Origin: Natrialba sp. SSL1
Lineage (GTDB): Archaea > Halobacteriota > Halobacteria > Halobacteriales > Natrialbaceae
DNA length: 64,000 nucleotides
Direction: 5' to 3'
Assembly (NCBI RefSeq): GCF_001861355.1
Contig: NZ_MASN01000036.1
Coordinates: forward strand, 1 to 64,000
Shown: one piece after another, positions 1-7,900 of the stretch
How positions within the stretch are numbered: the first letter of the stretch is position 1
Layout of the letters: every line of letters begins with the position of its first letter
Program-made: the position numbers and the translations under genes
Notes under the pieces: generated by a model
The model's database searches: none
Told to the model about the DNA's origin: nothing
What the model saw: only the letters and a program-made list of their open reading frames with translations

Positions 1-109
1 CCGCGACACCGCCTGCGAACGAGGCGGACATGGCGACAACGGAAAGGACCATAAGTGCGGCCAGGAACACTGCGCGTCCCTTTTCGCGGAAGTTCGTTTC
101 GTTTGTCAT
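1..109 (-). CDS. csg: S-layer (cell-surface) glycoprotein, N-terminus only
   Basis: Partial gene running off the left edge; only the first 36 codons are visible. The N-terminus begins MTNETNFREKGRAVFLAALM and continues into a hydrophobic Val/Ala/Ser stretch ending near an Ala-Gly-Gly-Val-Ala signal-peptidase-like region. This matches the signal peptide typical of haloarchaeal S-layer glycoproteins, which are exported by Sec, N-glycosylated and form the cell envelope lattice. The domains that would confirm this (surface glycoprotein repeats, PGF-CTERM) lie outside the window. The start codon is the ATG whose complement is at 107-109. The gene has a long, gene-free upstream region, which suits a highly expressed envelope gene with a leader. 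The family call rests on the signal sequence alone. Confidence 0.72.
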   Translation of the reverse strand, partial: MTNETNFREKGRAVFLAALMVLSVVAMSASFAGGVA

Positions 110-252
110 GTTATGTTGTCTGTTGTTTGGTCGTATAGCTATTCTTGGGGCGGACCACCACAGCGGCCGATCACGCGATCCATACGATCACGTGATTGGA
201 GACCTGTGATGGACTCCCGGTGTAGGGGTATCTGGTTCGTTTTGGGTTGTCT

Positions 253-260
253 GTAATAAG
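253..260 (-). promoter_or_regulatory. Candidate TATA element for the S-layer gene
   Basis: On the minus strand the sequence reads CTTATTAC, a haloarchaeal TATA-like element. Initiation about 25 nt downstream would give a leader of roughly 120 nt before the ATG at 109. A long untranslated leader is known for haloarchaeal S-layer mRNAs, unlike most leaderless haloarchaeal transcripts. The octamer CGATCACG occurs twice in the leader region, near 168 and 186. Confidence 0.4.
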
Positions 261-514
261 TCTTCTAGTTTGATACCGGATTCGCGAAACCAAGAGAGTC
301 CACACCACATGGCAAGTCAGTGGACGTTACAACCGTTCAACGCAACATATTAGTGAATCCACAGTGGAAGACCAGCTGTGGGTTGACCCACAGCACATGC
401 ACGCGTACTTACGCGGAATGTATATCACGTTGTCTTGTAGAAGCCGCGATGCGGGGAACGAGGCAGCACCCGGGTAGGGACTGAGTGCTTTTTATCCTCC
501 CCCGCCGGGGCTTT

Positions 515-770
515 TCGAAGTGAACTGCACTCTCGAAGTGAGACACATCTCCCGCGTTCCGCTACTCTGCTTTCCGAATTATTACCACGAAAATCGATTC
601 CGAACTCGGTGCCACTCGGTGAATGCCTCTGACAAACCGGCCCTACTGGAGGGCCGGGGGGCAGATGATGGATCAGGAATCTATCCATCGAATGGCTGTC
701 TGTGGGTGTGCAAGGGACTGGCCTGTGAACAGGCCCGGTCGTTTGTGAACGACCGATGGTGGATGTAATC
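515..770 (+). ncRNA. Candidate structured RNA with several perfect hairpins
   Basis: Four consecutive strong stem-loops are visible. They are CCGGCCCT/AGGGCCGG (637-657, loop ACTGG), GATGGAT/ATCCATC (667-689), GGCCTG/CAGGCC (720-735, loop TGAA) and CGGTCGTT/AACGACCG (736-755, loop TGTG). CAGA at 662-665 can also pair with TCTG at 699-702, enclosing the second hairpin. A TATA-like TTTTTATCC at 488-496 is placed to start transcription near 518. An 82-codon reading frame (520-768) overlaps the region but has no recognisable protein features. I do not recognise a known RNA family: no tRNA, RNase P or SRP signature is evident. The strand is taken from the promoter-like element, since perfect hairpins look alike on both strands. 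Confidence 0.4.
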
Positions 771-1332
771 CCCCGCAGTTGCCCATTTGTCCGATAACCC
801 GTAAGTGTATCGATGAGATTGGTAATCTTCTATAGAATCGCCTTCGAAATAGAACTGTATACAAAAAGAAGAATTATATTAGATGAATACTAGTTTTCCC
901 TATTATTGATGGATATTATTTTTGCGGTTAGTGAGTTGACGTATGTGCATACTACCTGATATACTGGCGAGGTGTCAAGGATTGTTGTTGTCATCAACGG
1001 CCGTCTGACGAGACAACTCCCTACTGTCCGATATTTTCGGACGGAGATACACGGTTGTGACTGTCTCTAGGACGTGTTATAAACCCTTCAGTTGCAGCAG
1101 TTCTCTTACTGCACTGCTGACAATCACATTCTCTGTGCACGGTTCAAAACTCGCTTGGACCGGTGAAGGGCTCACGGACGGCCGCGAATAGTAATGCAGT
1201 AGTAGTGAGGATCTGACATGGTGATAGACAAAGTGTACTCCTGTGGATTTACATGCCTCTCAAGACTATTGAGGTCAAAGTGGACAAAGATTATAATTCC
1301 ACAGCTGTTGAGGTTACTGTCTTTCGTTGGCC
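771..1332. other. AT-rich intergenic region with a hairpin and an orphan TATA box
   Basis: No convincing gene. A hairpin CTGTCCGA/TCGGACGG (one G-T pair, loop TATTT) lies at 1024-1044. A good TATA-like TTATAAA at 1077-1083 faces the plus strand with no clear protein gene behind it. A 27-codon frame at 1253-1336 was considered and not called. Base composition is visibly more AT-rich than the gene-dense parts. Confidence 0.5.
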
Positions 1333-1557
1333 TTAGAGAACAGTCACCTCTCGATCTTCAACGAGTATCTCATAACCACAATACTCAAATTTAACAGCAA
1401 TACCCTTTGATTCCGCAAGTCTAGTAAGGGCATCCACATCAATTGAGTCGCTTAAAGGCGGTAAATCGGCAATATTGCGAGTCTCTTTCTCACCAATTTC
1501 TTCTAAGATACTGAACAGGAGTTGGGTTTCCATAGATAGATTGTCTGAACTTTCCAT
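1333..1557 (-). CDS. HalOD1 output-domain protein
   Basis: A 74-residue stand-alone protein matching the haloarchaeal HalOD1 output domain. It has an N-terminal helix (ETQLLFSILEEIGEKE), a middle LPPLSDSIDVDAL stretch, and a C-terminal FEYCGYEILVEDREVTVL beta-hairpin resembling the family's F-x-Y-x-G-Y-x-V pattern. HalOD1 is found alone or at the end of haloarchaeal sensor and response-regulator proteins; its biochemical role is not established. The start is the ATG at 1557. A palindrome lies 9 bp upstream. The gene is AT-rich compared with the window. No operon partner is evident. Confidence 0.72.
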   Translation of the reverse strand: MESSDNLSMETQLLFSILEEIGEKETRNIADLPPLSDSIDVDALTRLAESKGIAVKFEYCGYEILVEDREVTVL

Positions 1558-1565
1558 ATGGTGGC

Positions 1566-1581
1566 CTGACTAACTAGTCAG
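1566..1581. promoter_or_regulatory. Palindrome upstream of the HalOD1 gene
   Basis: CTGACTA-AC-TAGTCAG is a perfect inverted repeat directly upstream of the HalOD1 start codon. Its position suits an operator or a 5' hairpin. No regulator can be named. Confidence 0.35.
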
Positions 1582-2241
1582 TTAATGGTTTTGGACAATA
1601 TCGGAAATGAATAATAACAATTACTTATGGTTGTGATGGTAGTAGGTAAACTCCGAAATCACCCCTAACCTACTAGACCTACTTCTCACGAAGGCAATCA
1701 AGTTATGTTTGTTTAGACAATAAATTTGACCAGTATACTGCACCGATGGTGAGTGGTAGTCACCATCAGACAACTCCGTTGTATCTTTCATGTAAAAATC
1801 CCCACGGTAGTAGTTGAGTACCGCCGTTGGCCGATATTTCCACCCACTCTATAATATATTTGGTGAGAAATTGGTGAACGTTTGCTCTTGTATTGAACTG
1901 TCATCCGGTGTTTCATATCTGGACTCCGTATTCGGGTTCTGGCTTTTGAAATTAAACCGTTGGGAACACATTCACGGATCTCGTCAGACGAACGTCTGCC
2001 AAAGGATTATTAGTAATCACCAATAACAACTACCTGCCCATCCAGACGAATTCGTCTGGCGGCATTCCATCCCCCATCCGCTGTCACTCCATCCCCCATC
2101 CAGTGAGACACGCGGTTGGATTCGAAATCTGCGAGAGAGACAACCCACTCTCGCGTCTCCCCCCTTCTGCTCCCGTCCAGTGTGTTGTCCGTGACCCGGT
2201 TTGGCTAGCAGTCATCTCGGGCGCTCAACCAGGCGACACCA
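1582..2241. other. Gene-free region with several palindromes and a short direct repeat
   Basis: No coding frame is convincing. Visible structures: hairpin GATGGTGA/TCACCATC at 1745-1767; palindrome CAGACG-AA-CGTCTG at 1985-1998; related 18-bp perfect palindrome CCAGACGAATTCGTCTGG at 2042-2059; and a direct repeat (CCATCCCCCATCC) at about 2067-2079 and 2089-2101. The last structures sit downstream of the biotin transport operon, so some could affect 3'-end formation. Confidence 0.5.
1985..2059. repeat. Two related palindromes sharing the core CAGACGAA
   Basis: CAGACGAACGTCTG (1985-1998) and CCAGACGAATTCGTCTGG (2042-2059) share the half-site CAGACGAA and lie 43 bp apart. This arrangement fits paired binding sites for a dimeric regulator or two cruciform/hairpin elements. 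Confidence 0.45.
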
Positions 2242-2946
2242 TCAGAGCAGTGCCGACACTGCGAGTACGATTGCAATTCCAAGTGCGGGCGCGTCGAGCC
2301 GCGAAAACGACAGCCGCGGCAGCGTCGGATTCCAGGCGAAACACCGCGCCTGGAGGGCGAGCGACAGCCGATCCGCCCGGTCGAACGCGCGCTCGAGTCC
2401 GAGCAGTGCGATCGTCCCGGCGCGCTCGTGGGTTGCTCGCTCGGTTCCCAGTCGGGCCGCCATCGCGTCGCTGATCGTCTTCACGTCTGCACGAAGGACC
2501 GGCAGGAACCGGAAGACCAGCGCGACGCCGATGCCGAGCAACTGTCCCGGTTTTCCGGGAATCGTCCGCTGAATCGCCGCTCGCGAGTCCCGGACCCGCG
2601 TCGAACGAACGTAGGCCGCGCTGACGAGTAAGATGAGGAGCACGCGAGAGCTCGCGAGCAGCGAGTCCACACCAGCGGAGAGATCGACCCACGGCGGCCC
2701 GAGTGTGATGGACGCCAGCAGGGGTGCACCGCCGAGGAACACGAACGCGAAGCGATACGCGTAGAGCGTCTGCAAGAGTCGCACACGAGCAGTTGCCAGA
2801 ATCGCGAGCGTGATCAGCGTGAGCACGGCGAGTGCGCGCGGAGCGGTATGCGAGAGCGCCGTCGCTGCGAACCCGATCTGGATCGCGAGCTTCGAGCGCG
2901 GATCGAGTCGGTGGGCGAGCGTATCGTCTGGTTCGTAGGTGAGCAT
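2242..2946 (-). CDS. bioN: ECF transporter transmembrane component (EcfT/BioN)
   Basis: A 234-residue membrane protein of the CbiQ/EcfT family, which couples ATP hydrolysis by the ATPase to vitamin uptake by the substrate-binding S component. It opens MLTYEPDDTLAHRLDPRSKL, the usual N-terminus with the DPRxKL motif. Several hydrophobic helices follow, and a cytoplasmic region ends in LALQARCF, corresponding to the family's A-R-G coupling motif but with Cys for Gly. The start was placed at the ATG at 2946 because the upstream extension is Arg-rich and unlike the family. It is the last gene of bioY-bioM-bioN, 49 nt after bioM. The biotin assignment comes from bioY. Confidence 0.88.
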   Translation of the reverse strand: MLTYEPDDTLAHRLDPRSKLAIQIGFAATALSHTAPRALAVLTLITLAILATARVRLLQTLYAYRFAFVFLGGAPLLASITLGPPWVDLSAGVDSLLASSRVLLILLVSAAYVRSTRVRDSRAAIQRTIPGKPGQLLGIGVALVFRFLPVLRADVKTISDAMAARLGTERATHERAGTIALLGLERAFDRADRLSLALQARCFAWNPTLPRLSFSRLDAPALGIAIVLAVSALL

Positions 2947-2995
2947 GTAGCGGTGGGGATTTGTACTCGTCTCGTGCCGGTACCGTCCGCCAGCC

Positions 2996-3733
2996 TCAGT
3001 CTGCGGGCTGCCGGCGAACCGAATCCGGAACCGCAATCGGCAGCTCTGAAAACGCCTCGAGTGCACGCGCTGGCGCGTCGTCCACGACGACCCGTCCGTC
3101 CTGCATCGCGATCAACCGGTCTGCAAGTTCGCAGACGTCGCGCAGGTCGTGCGTTGCGAGACAGATGCCCGTCCCCGAGTCGGAGAGTGACGCGAGTCGG
3201 TCGAGTACCGAGCGACGAGCAGGGGCGTCGAGGCCGGTAAAGGGTTCGTCGAGGACGAGGTGTACAGGGTTCATCGCGAGCGCGCCCGCGATGGCGACGC
3301 GAGCCTGCTCCCCGCCGGAGAGCGTGTCGATTCGCTCGTCCGTTCGGCCCTCGAGATTCACGGCTGCCAGCGCATCCGTCACGCGCTGGTCGATCTCGTC
3401 GCGGTCGAGTCCGAGGTTTTCGGGCCCGAAGGCGACGTCGGCACCGACCGTGGCGGCGACGAACTGATCCCGCGGGTGCTGGAAGACCATGCCGACCCGC
3501 GAGCGGGCGGCGATCAGGTTCTCCGAAACGGGTGTCCCATCGACCCGAACGGTGCCGCTGTCGGGCGAGAGCAGTCCGTTGGAGTGGCGCAACAGCGTGG
3601 TCTTACCGCTCCCGTTGGCCCCCGCGAGGACGACGAACTCACCGTCGTCGATCGTCAGCGAGAGGTCTTCGAGTACCGGCACCTCGTCGAACCCGTAGGT
3701 AACATCGTCGAATTCGATCATCGACTCGGTCAC
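2996..3733 (-). CDS. bioM: ECF transporter ATPase (EcfA/BioM)
   Basis: A 245-residue ABC ATPase. Visible motifs are Walker A GANGSGKTT (38-46), Q-loop FQHPRDQ (84-90), signature LSGGEQ (138-143), Walker B HLVLDEP (158-164) and the H-loop ATHD. It is of the EcfA type, energising vitamin uptake at the membrane. The gene overlaps the bioY stop by 4 nt (ATGA at 3730-3733), so the two are translationally coupled. Only one ATPase gene is present, as in BioMNY systems where a homodimer works. Distant alternatives such as cobalt or cobalamin uptake are less likely because of bioY. Confidence 0.93.
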   Translation of the reverse strand: MTESMIEFDDVTYGFDEVPVLEDLSLTIDDGEFVVLAGANGSGKTTLLRHSNGLLSPDSGTVRVDGTPVSENLIAARSRVGMVFQHPRDQFVAATVGADVAFGPENLGLDRDEIDQRVTDALAAVNLEGRTDERIDTLSGGEQARVAIAGALAMNPVHLVLDEPFTGLDAPARRSVLDRLASLSDSGTGICLATHDLRDVCELADRLIAMQDGRVVVDDAPARALEAFSELPIAVPDSVRRQPAD

Positions 3734-4338
3734 CGACCAGACTGGTGTTCCGGGGTCGGCAGCCGGCCACTTCTGACGATTGCGACCGCCGCGATGATCT
3801 TCAGAATCTCACCTGGAATGTACGGAACGACGGCAGCAGTGATCGCCTGCCACGCGGTCAACTCGAGTAGCATCGCCATGTAGGCAGACCCCATCCCGTA
3901 GATGAGTGTGGTGCCGGCGACGAGGGCGGCGACGACGAGCGGGAGCGAGGCGGTAGCGGGGTCACGAAGCCCGTGGCTGCGGTAGTCGCGGTGGACGAGG
4001 AGTCCGATCAGGGCTGCGGCGAGGGGGTACGACCAGAGGTAGCCGCCGCTCTGGCCGAACAGGATGCCGATTCCGCTCCCGAAGTTGGCGAAGATCGGGA
4101 CACCGATTGCGCCGGCGGTGAGGTAGAGAATCATCGAAAATGATCCCCAAACCGGCCCGAGGATGAGGCCGGCGAGGAAGACGAACAGCACCTGGAGGGT
4201 GATCGGTGGTGATGGGCCCGGGATCGGGATGGCGATCTGTGCGGCCGCGCCGAGCAAGACGGTGAGCAGCGCCGCGCGAGCGAACTGGCTCGCGACGGTG
4301 GCGTCGACGAGCTCGACCTGTCGCTGGTCTGTTTCCAT
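3730..4338 (-). CDS. bioY: Biotin transporter substrate-binding component BioY
   Basis: A 202-residue S component of an ECF transporter. Features of the BioY family include an N-terminal helix then LLGAAAQIAIPIPGPSPPITLQ, the characteristic P-x-P-x-T-L-Q-loop, and about six hydrophobic helices. It captures biotin in the membrane and docks on BioM/BioN. The start is placed at the ATG at 4338 (METDQ); a further in-frame ATG at 4368 lies inside the putative operator and so is less likely. First gene of the operon, transcribed to the left. Haloarchaea often lack a full biotin pathway and rely on uptake, which fits. Confidence 0.92.
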   Translation of the reverse strand: METDQRQVELVDATVASQFARAALLTVLLGAAAQIAIPIPGPSPPITLQVLFVFLAGLILGPVWGSFSMILYLTAGAIGVPIFANFGSGIGILFGQSGGYLWSYPLAAALIGLLVHRDYRSHGLRDPATASLPLVVAALVAGTTLIYGMGSAYMAMLLELTAWQAITAAVVPYIPGEILKIIAAVAIVRSGRLPTPEHQSGR

Positions 4339-4351
4339 GCCAGCCGCTCGT

Positions 4352-4383
4352 TCGTAAACCGTGATCAAAACTTCGGTTTCCGA
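4352..4383 (-). promoter_or_regulatory. BirA-like biotin operator upstream of bioY
   Basis: TCGTAAACC, 14 nt, then GGTTTCCGA. The known BirA operator consensus is TTGTAAACC-N14/15-GGTTTACAA; the left half matches 8 of 9 and the right half 7 of 9, with the expected spacing. The right half also lies inside a perfect 17-bp palindrome ACTTCGG-TTT-CCGAAGT (4370-4386). It sits 14 bp upstream of the bioY start, where a bound repressor would block transcription. This suggests biotin-dependent control by a BirA with a DNA-binding domain encoded elsewhere. Confidence 0.6.
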
Positions 4384-4386
4384 AGT

Positions 4387-4989
4387 GTGTGTTCGGTGGA
4401 CAGCGTGGTCGACCCACCGACTGAACGGACAACGCGCTGACGAAATCGATCATCACCGGCCGAACGTGTGTCGAAATGAACCGCTTCCTGTCGGCGCTGG
4501 TGATCGTTCACACCCGGTTGTGACGGGCCACCTCGAAGCCCGGTCGGCGGGTCATTGTGGGTCAGTAGATCTCGCGTTCTGCCCGTCGTAACAGGTGATT
4601 GTGTCAGCACGAGCAGCGAAACGAGCGGCGCGCTTATGCGCCGATTCGGACGGGTGTCGAAAACGAATGGGAGTTAGTATCACGGATGGGGTGAGGAGGG
4701 GGTATTGGATCCGAAGTCGGTCCGTCTGGCAGCCACTGGCGCGTAGAGACGGAGAGCGGATACCGGTGGCTGGTGGCGCGCCCGATCCTCGCGGTTGCGT
4801 TGCGAGGGGGGCTGACAGTAGTCCTACCGGCACTGGCACTAGCACTGGCTGTGCCGCCAACACTACCACAGACCGTGCCATCGACGCTACCGCTGGCTGT
4901 GTCGCCGATACTATCACAGCCCGTGCCAGTGCCACCAATACTACCGCTGGCTGTGTCTACAACCGGGGTCGCCGCGACGGTGGTCGGCG
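4387..4989. other. Intergenic region with low-complexity ACC/TACC/GTGCC-type repeats
   Basis: No gene is supported. From about 4830 to 4970 the sequence is an imperfect repetition of short words: CTACCGCTGGCTGTGTC occurs near 4887 and again near 4941, interspersed with CAATACTACC/GATACTATC-like words. This makes repetitive frames on both strands (Thr/Ala-rich or Gly/Ser/Thr-rich) that look spurious. It directly precedes the 1547-codon gene. Confidence 0.45.
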
Positions 4990-7900
4990 ATGACTCGCCG
5001 CCACCGACTGGGACCACGCACACGCGGCGCACTCATTGTCGCGCTCGTCGCCGGCGTGCTCGTCACGAGCCTGATTGCACTGCCGCTGCTCAACGGCGGC
5101 CTCTCGGGGCTCGGTGACGACTCGACACAGTCGAACCAGTACGGCGAGCAAACAGAGGCGTCACCGCCGGTTGCAGCCGCCGGTGAGACGGGAATGGCTA
5201 CTCCTGGTGAAATGGGAGCGAACACCGCGCCGCTCGCGCCACTCGAGTACCCGTCTCCAGTCCAAGTCCGATCACCAGCCCCCGCCCAGGCCGATGCGGC
5301 GGCGGGGGGTGAAGGTGTGACGGACGGTGCGGCGATGGGTGATACAGAGACAAACGCTGAGTCGCCAGCGCAGGCACAGGCACAGACGCTCCAGGAGCAC
5401 GAGGACGCGGTCGAAGCGGGCGTCGACCAGGGGATCGAACTCGTGCAGGCCCAGGGCGTCGAGGTGAGTCAGGAACAGCGTGCGGCCGCGGTCGAGGCGG
5501 CTAGCGAGTCGGCCGCACAGCATCAGGAAGCCGAGGTTGAACAGGTGCAGGAGGCGACGGCAGGAGCGGTTCACGGGACGCTCATCCAGGAGCAGCGCGT
5601 GAACGTGACCCAGATCCAGCACGCCGTCGGTGGCGCGACTGACGGCGCGCTCGCCCAGCACCAGACGGCGACCGCGAGCCAACTCCAGAGTGCGACCTGG
5701 GGTGCGACCCACGGTGCGATTGCCCAGGAACAGCGCGTTACCGTCGAACAGTTGCAGGTCGCCACCTTCGGCGCGGCAGCGGGTGCGGCGAGTGAGGCCG
5801 CCGAGTACGAGGTCGACGAGCAGCCAAAGATTCAGGAGGCAGCCCAGGGTGCGGCCTACGGCGTCCTGACGCAGTACCAGAAGCTCACTGCCGAACAGCG
5901 CCAGACGGTCACGATCGAGCACGTCCAGCACGCGGCCGCGGGTGCCGCCTCGGGTGCACTCGAGGGCAGCTCGGAGCTAGCACTCGAGCAGGAACAGCAG
6001 ATCGACATCGAGATGGAGCAGCGCCAGGCGGTGACGATCAAGGAGATCCAGACCGCCGCGAAGGGGGCGGCGAAGGGCGCGCTGGTGCAGAAGCAGACGG
6101 TGACCGTCGAACAGACCCAGTCCGCGGCGTGGGGAGCGAGCGCGGGTGCGCTCAAACAGGTCCAGTCGGTCCACGTCGAGCAGGTCCAGCAGATTACGAC
6201 GCCGAAGATCGAGGAGGCCGCGAAAGGGGCGGCGACGGGAGCGATCACGCAGTCCCAGGAGGCGACCGTCGAGCAGATTCAGGCGGCGGCTGACGGCGGC
6301 GCGCAGGGTGTGCTCGTCCAGCGCCAGGACGTGTCGGTCACGCAGATCCAGTCGGCCGCGACGGGTGCATCGAAGGGGGCAGTCGCGTCGGCGATCCAGT
6401 ACCAGGTCGTCGAAATCGAGCAGATTCAGTCCGTCGCGTTCGGCGCTGGCGAGGGCGCGGTGATCCAGAAGCAGGTCGTCGACATCACGCAGGTCCAGCA
6501 CCTCGCGATGGGCAGCGCAGAGGGCGCGCTCGCCCAACATCAGGAGGCAACCGTTACCCAGCTTCAGGTCGCAGCGTCGACCGCGAGCCAGGAGACCGCG
6601 CGGGCGATCCAGTACCAGCGGATCAGCGTCACGCAGCTTCAACTGTTGACCGCAGAGACCGCGGCCGACGCGACGGGGTACGCCGTCGACCAGGGTATCG
6701 ACGACGGCGCACAGCTCGTCCAGTACGTCGAAATCGAACTCGTCCAGCGCATCGAACTGATCGACGAACTCGAGGGCACCGCCTCGCTCTCGTTCCCCGA
6801 TCAGAACACGACCGGCGAGACGGTCGAGATAGCGAGCGTCGACCTCTCCGAAGGCGGCTTCGTCGCGGTCTACGACGATACGACCGCGGCGCTCGATCCC
6901 GAGGACGTGATCGGCGTCTCCGGCTACCTCGAGCCCGGCGAGCACGGAGACGTGGAAATCGAACTCGAGGAGCCCCTCGAAGACGACCGCTCGCTCGTCG
7001 CGGCGGTCCACCACGATACGACCGACGACGAGACGTTCCGGTACGTCGAACGCGACGGCGGCGACGACGAGCCGTACGTCACGGAAGGCGGCGCACCGGT
7101 GCTCGACATGGCCTTCGTCACGGTCGACCCCGACGAGCCTGACGAGCCCGAGGCCGACCTCTCGGTGAGCGACCAGAGCGGCGACGGCGAAACGCTTGTA
7201 GTCGACGAGGCCTCCGCTACCGTCGACTACGTCGTGAGCGCCGTCTACGACGACCAGCGGGTCGACAGCGACACAATCGAGGCCGGCGAGACTGTCTCAG
7301 AACTCGAACTCGATCTCGACCCGCCGATCGAGTCTGACGGACCGGTCTCAGTCGCGGTCCACGCCGCGGCGGACGACGAAGTGCTCGCGAGCGACACCAT
7401 CGAGTACACGCTCGATGACCCGTTCGATCCCGACTCGACGCTCAGCGTCAGCGACCAGACCGGCGACGGCACCAGCGTCACCATCGACGAAGCCAACGCC
7501 TCCGTCGAGTACGCGCTCACCGTGACCGATGGCGACGGCGACGGTGACGGCGACCAGCTCACCGAAACCGAGCCGTTCGCCGCCGGCGAGGGTATCGAAA
7601 ACGAATCGATCGACCTCGAGACGCCACTCGCAGAGAACGCGCTCCTCGATGTCTCACTCGTCGCCACCGAGGAAAACCAGACGCTCGAGACGGCGTCACT
7701 CGAGTACACCGTCGACGAGGAGTTCCAGGTCGAGTTCGTGGGCTGTACGCGCGCGGAGGTAACGGGCTCGTTCGAAGAGGGTGAAACAGTCGCCGCGAGC
7801 ACGGGCTTCTACGACGGTGCCGGCTTCGGCAATACGATCATCGAAGACTTCGTGACGGTCGGTGATCAGGTCGAGGCACCGTTCACAGGGACGATCGTCT

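Noticed and set aside
520-768. 82-codon frame overlapping the hairpin-rich region
   Set aside because: No protein-like features, codons follow the palindromes, and the stems explain the sequence better.
1253-1336. 27-codon frame MPLKTIEVKVDKDYN...
   Set aside because: Too short, overlaps the HalOD1 gene end, and no clear promoter at the right distance.
1814-2026. 70-codon frame in the AT-rich spacer
   Set aside because: No recognisable domain or promoter, and it runs across a palindrome; likely chance.
4595-4993. Thr/Ala-rich frame and its antisense Gly/Ser-rich counterpart upstream of the giant gene
   Set aside because: Composition reflects the short-word DNA repeats; neither is in frame with the large gene nor has a promoter.
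5518-6744. Considered a CRISPR-like array because of the regular spacing
   Set aside because: The repeat is 69 bp, in coding frame, without spacers; it is a protein repeat.
5977-7014. Long antisense frame (345 codons) under the giant gene
   Set aside because: Arg/Leu/Asp-rich mirror of a GC-rich coding region; a typical shadow frame.
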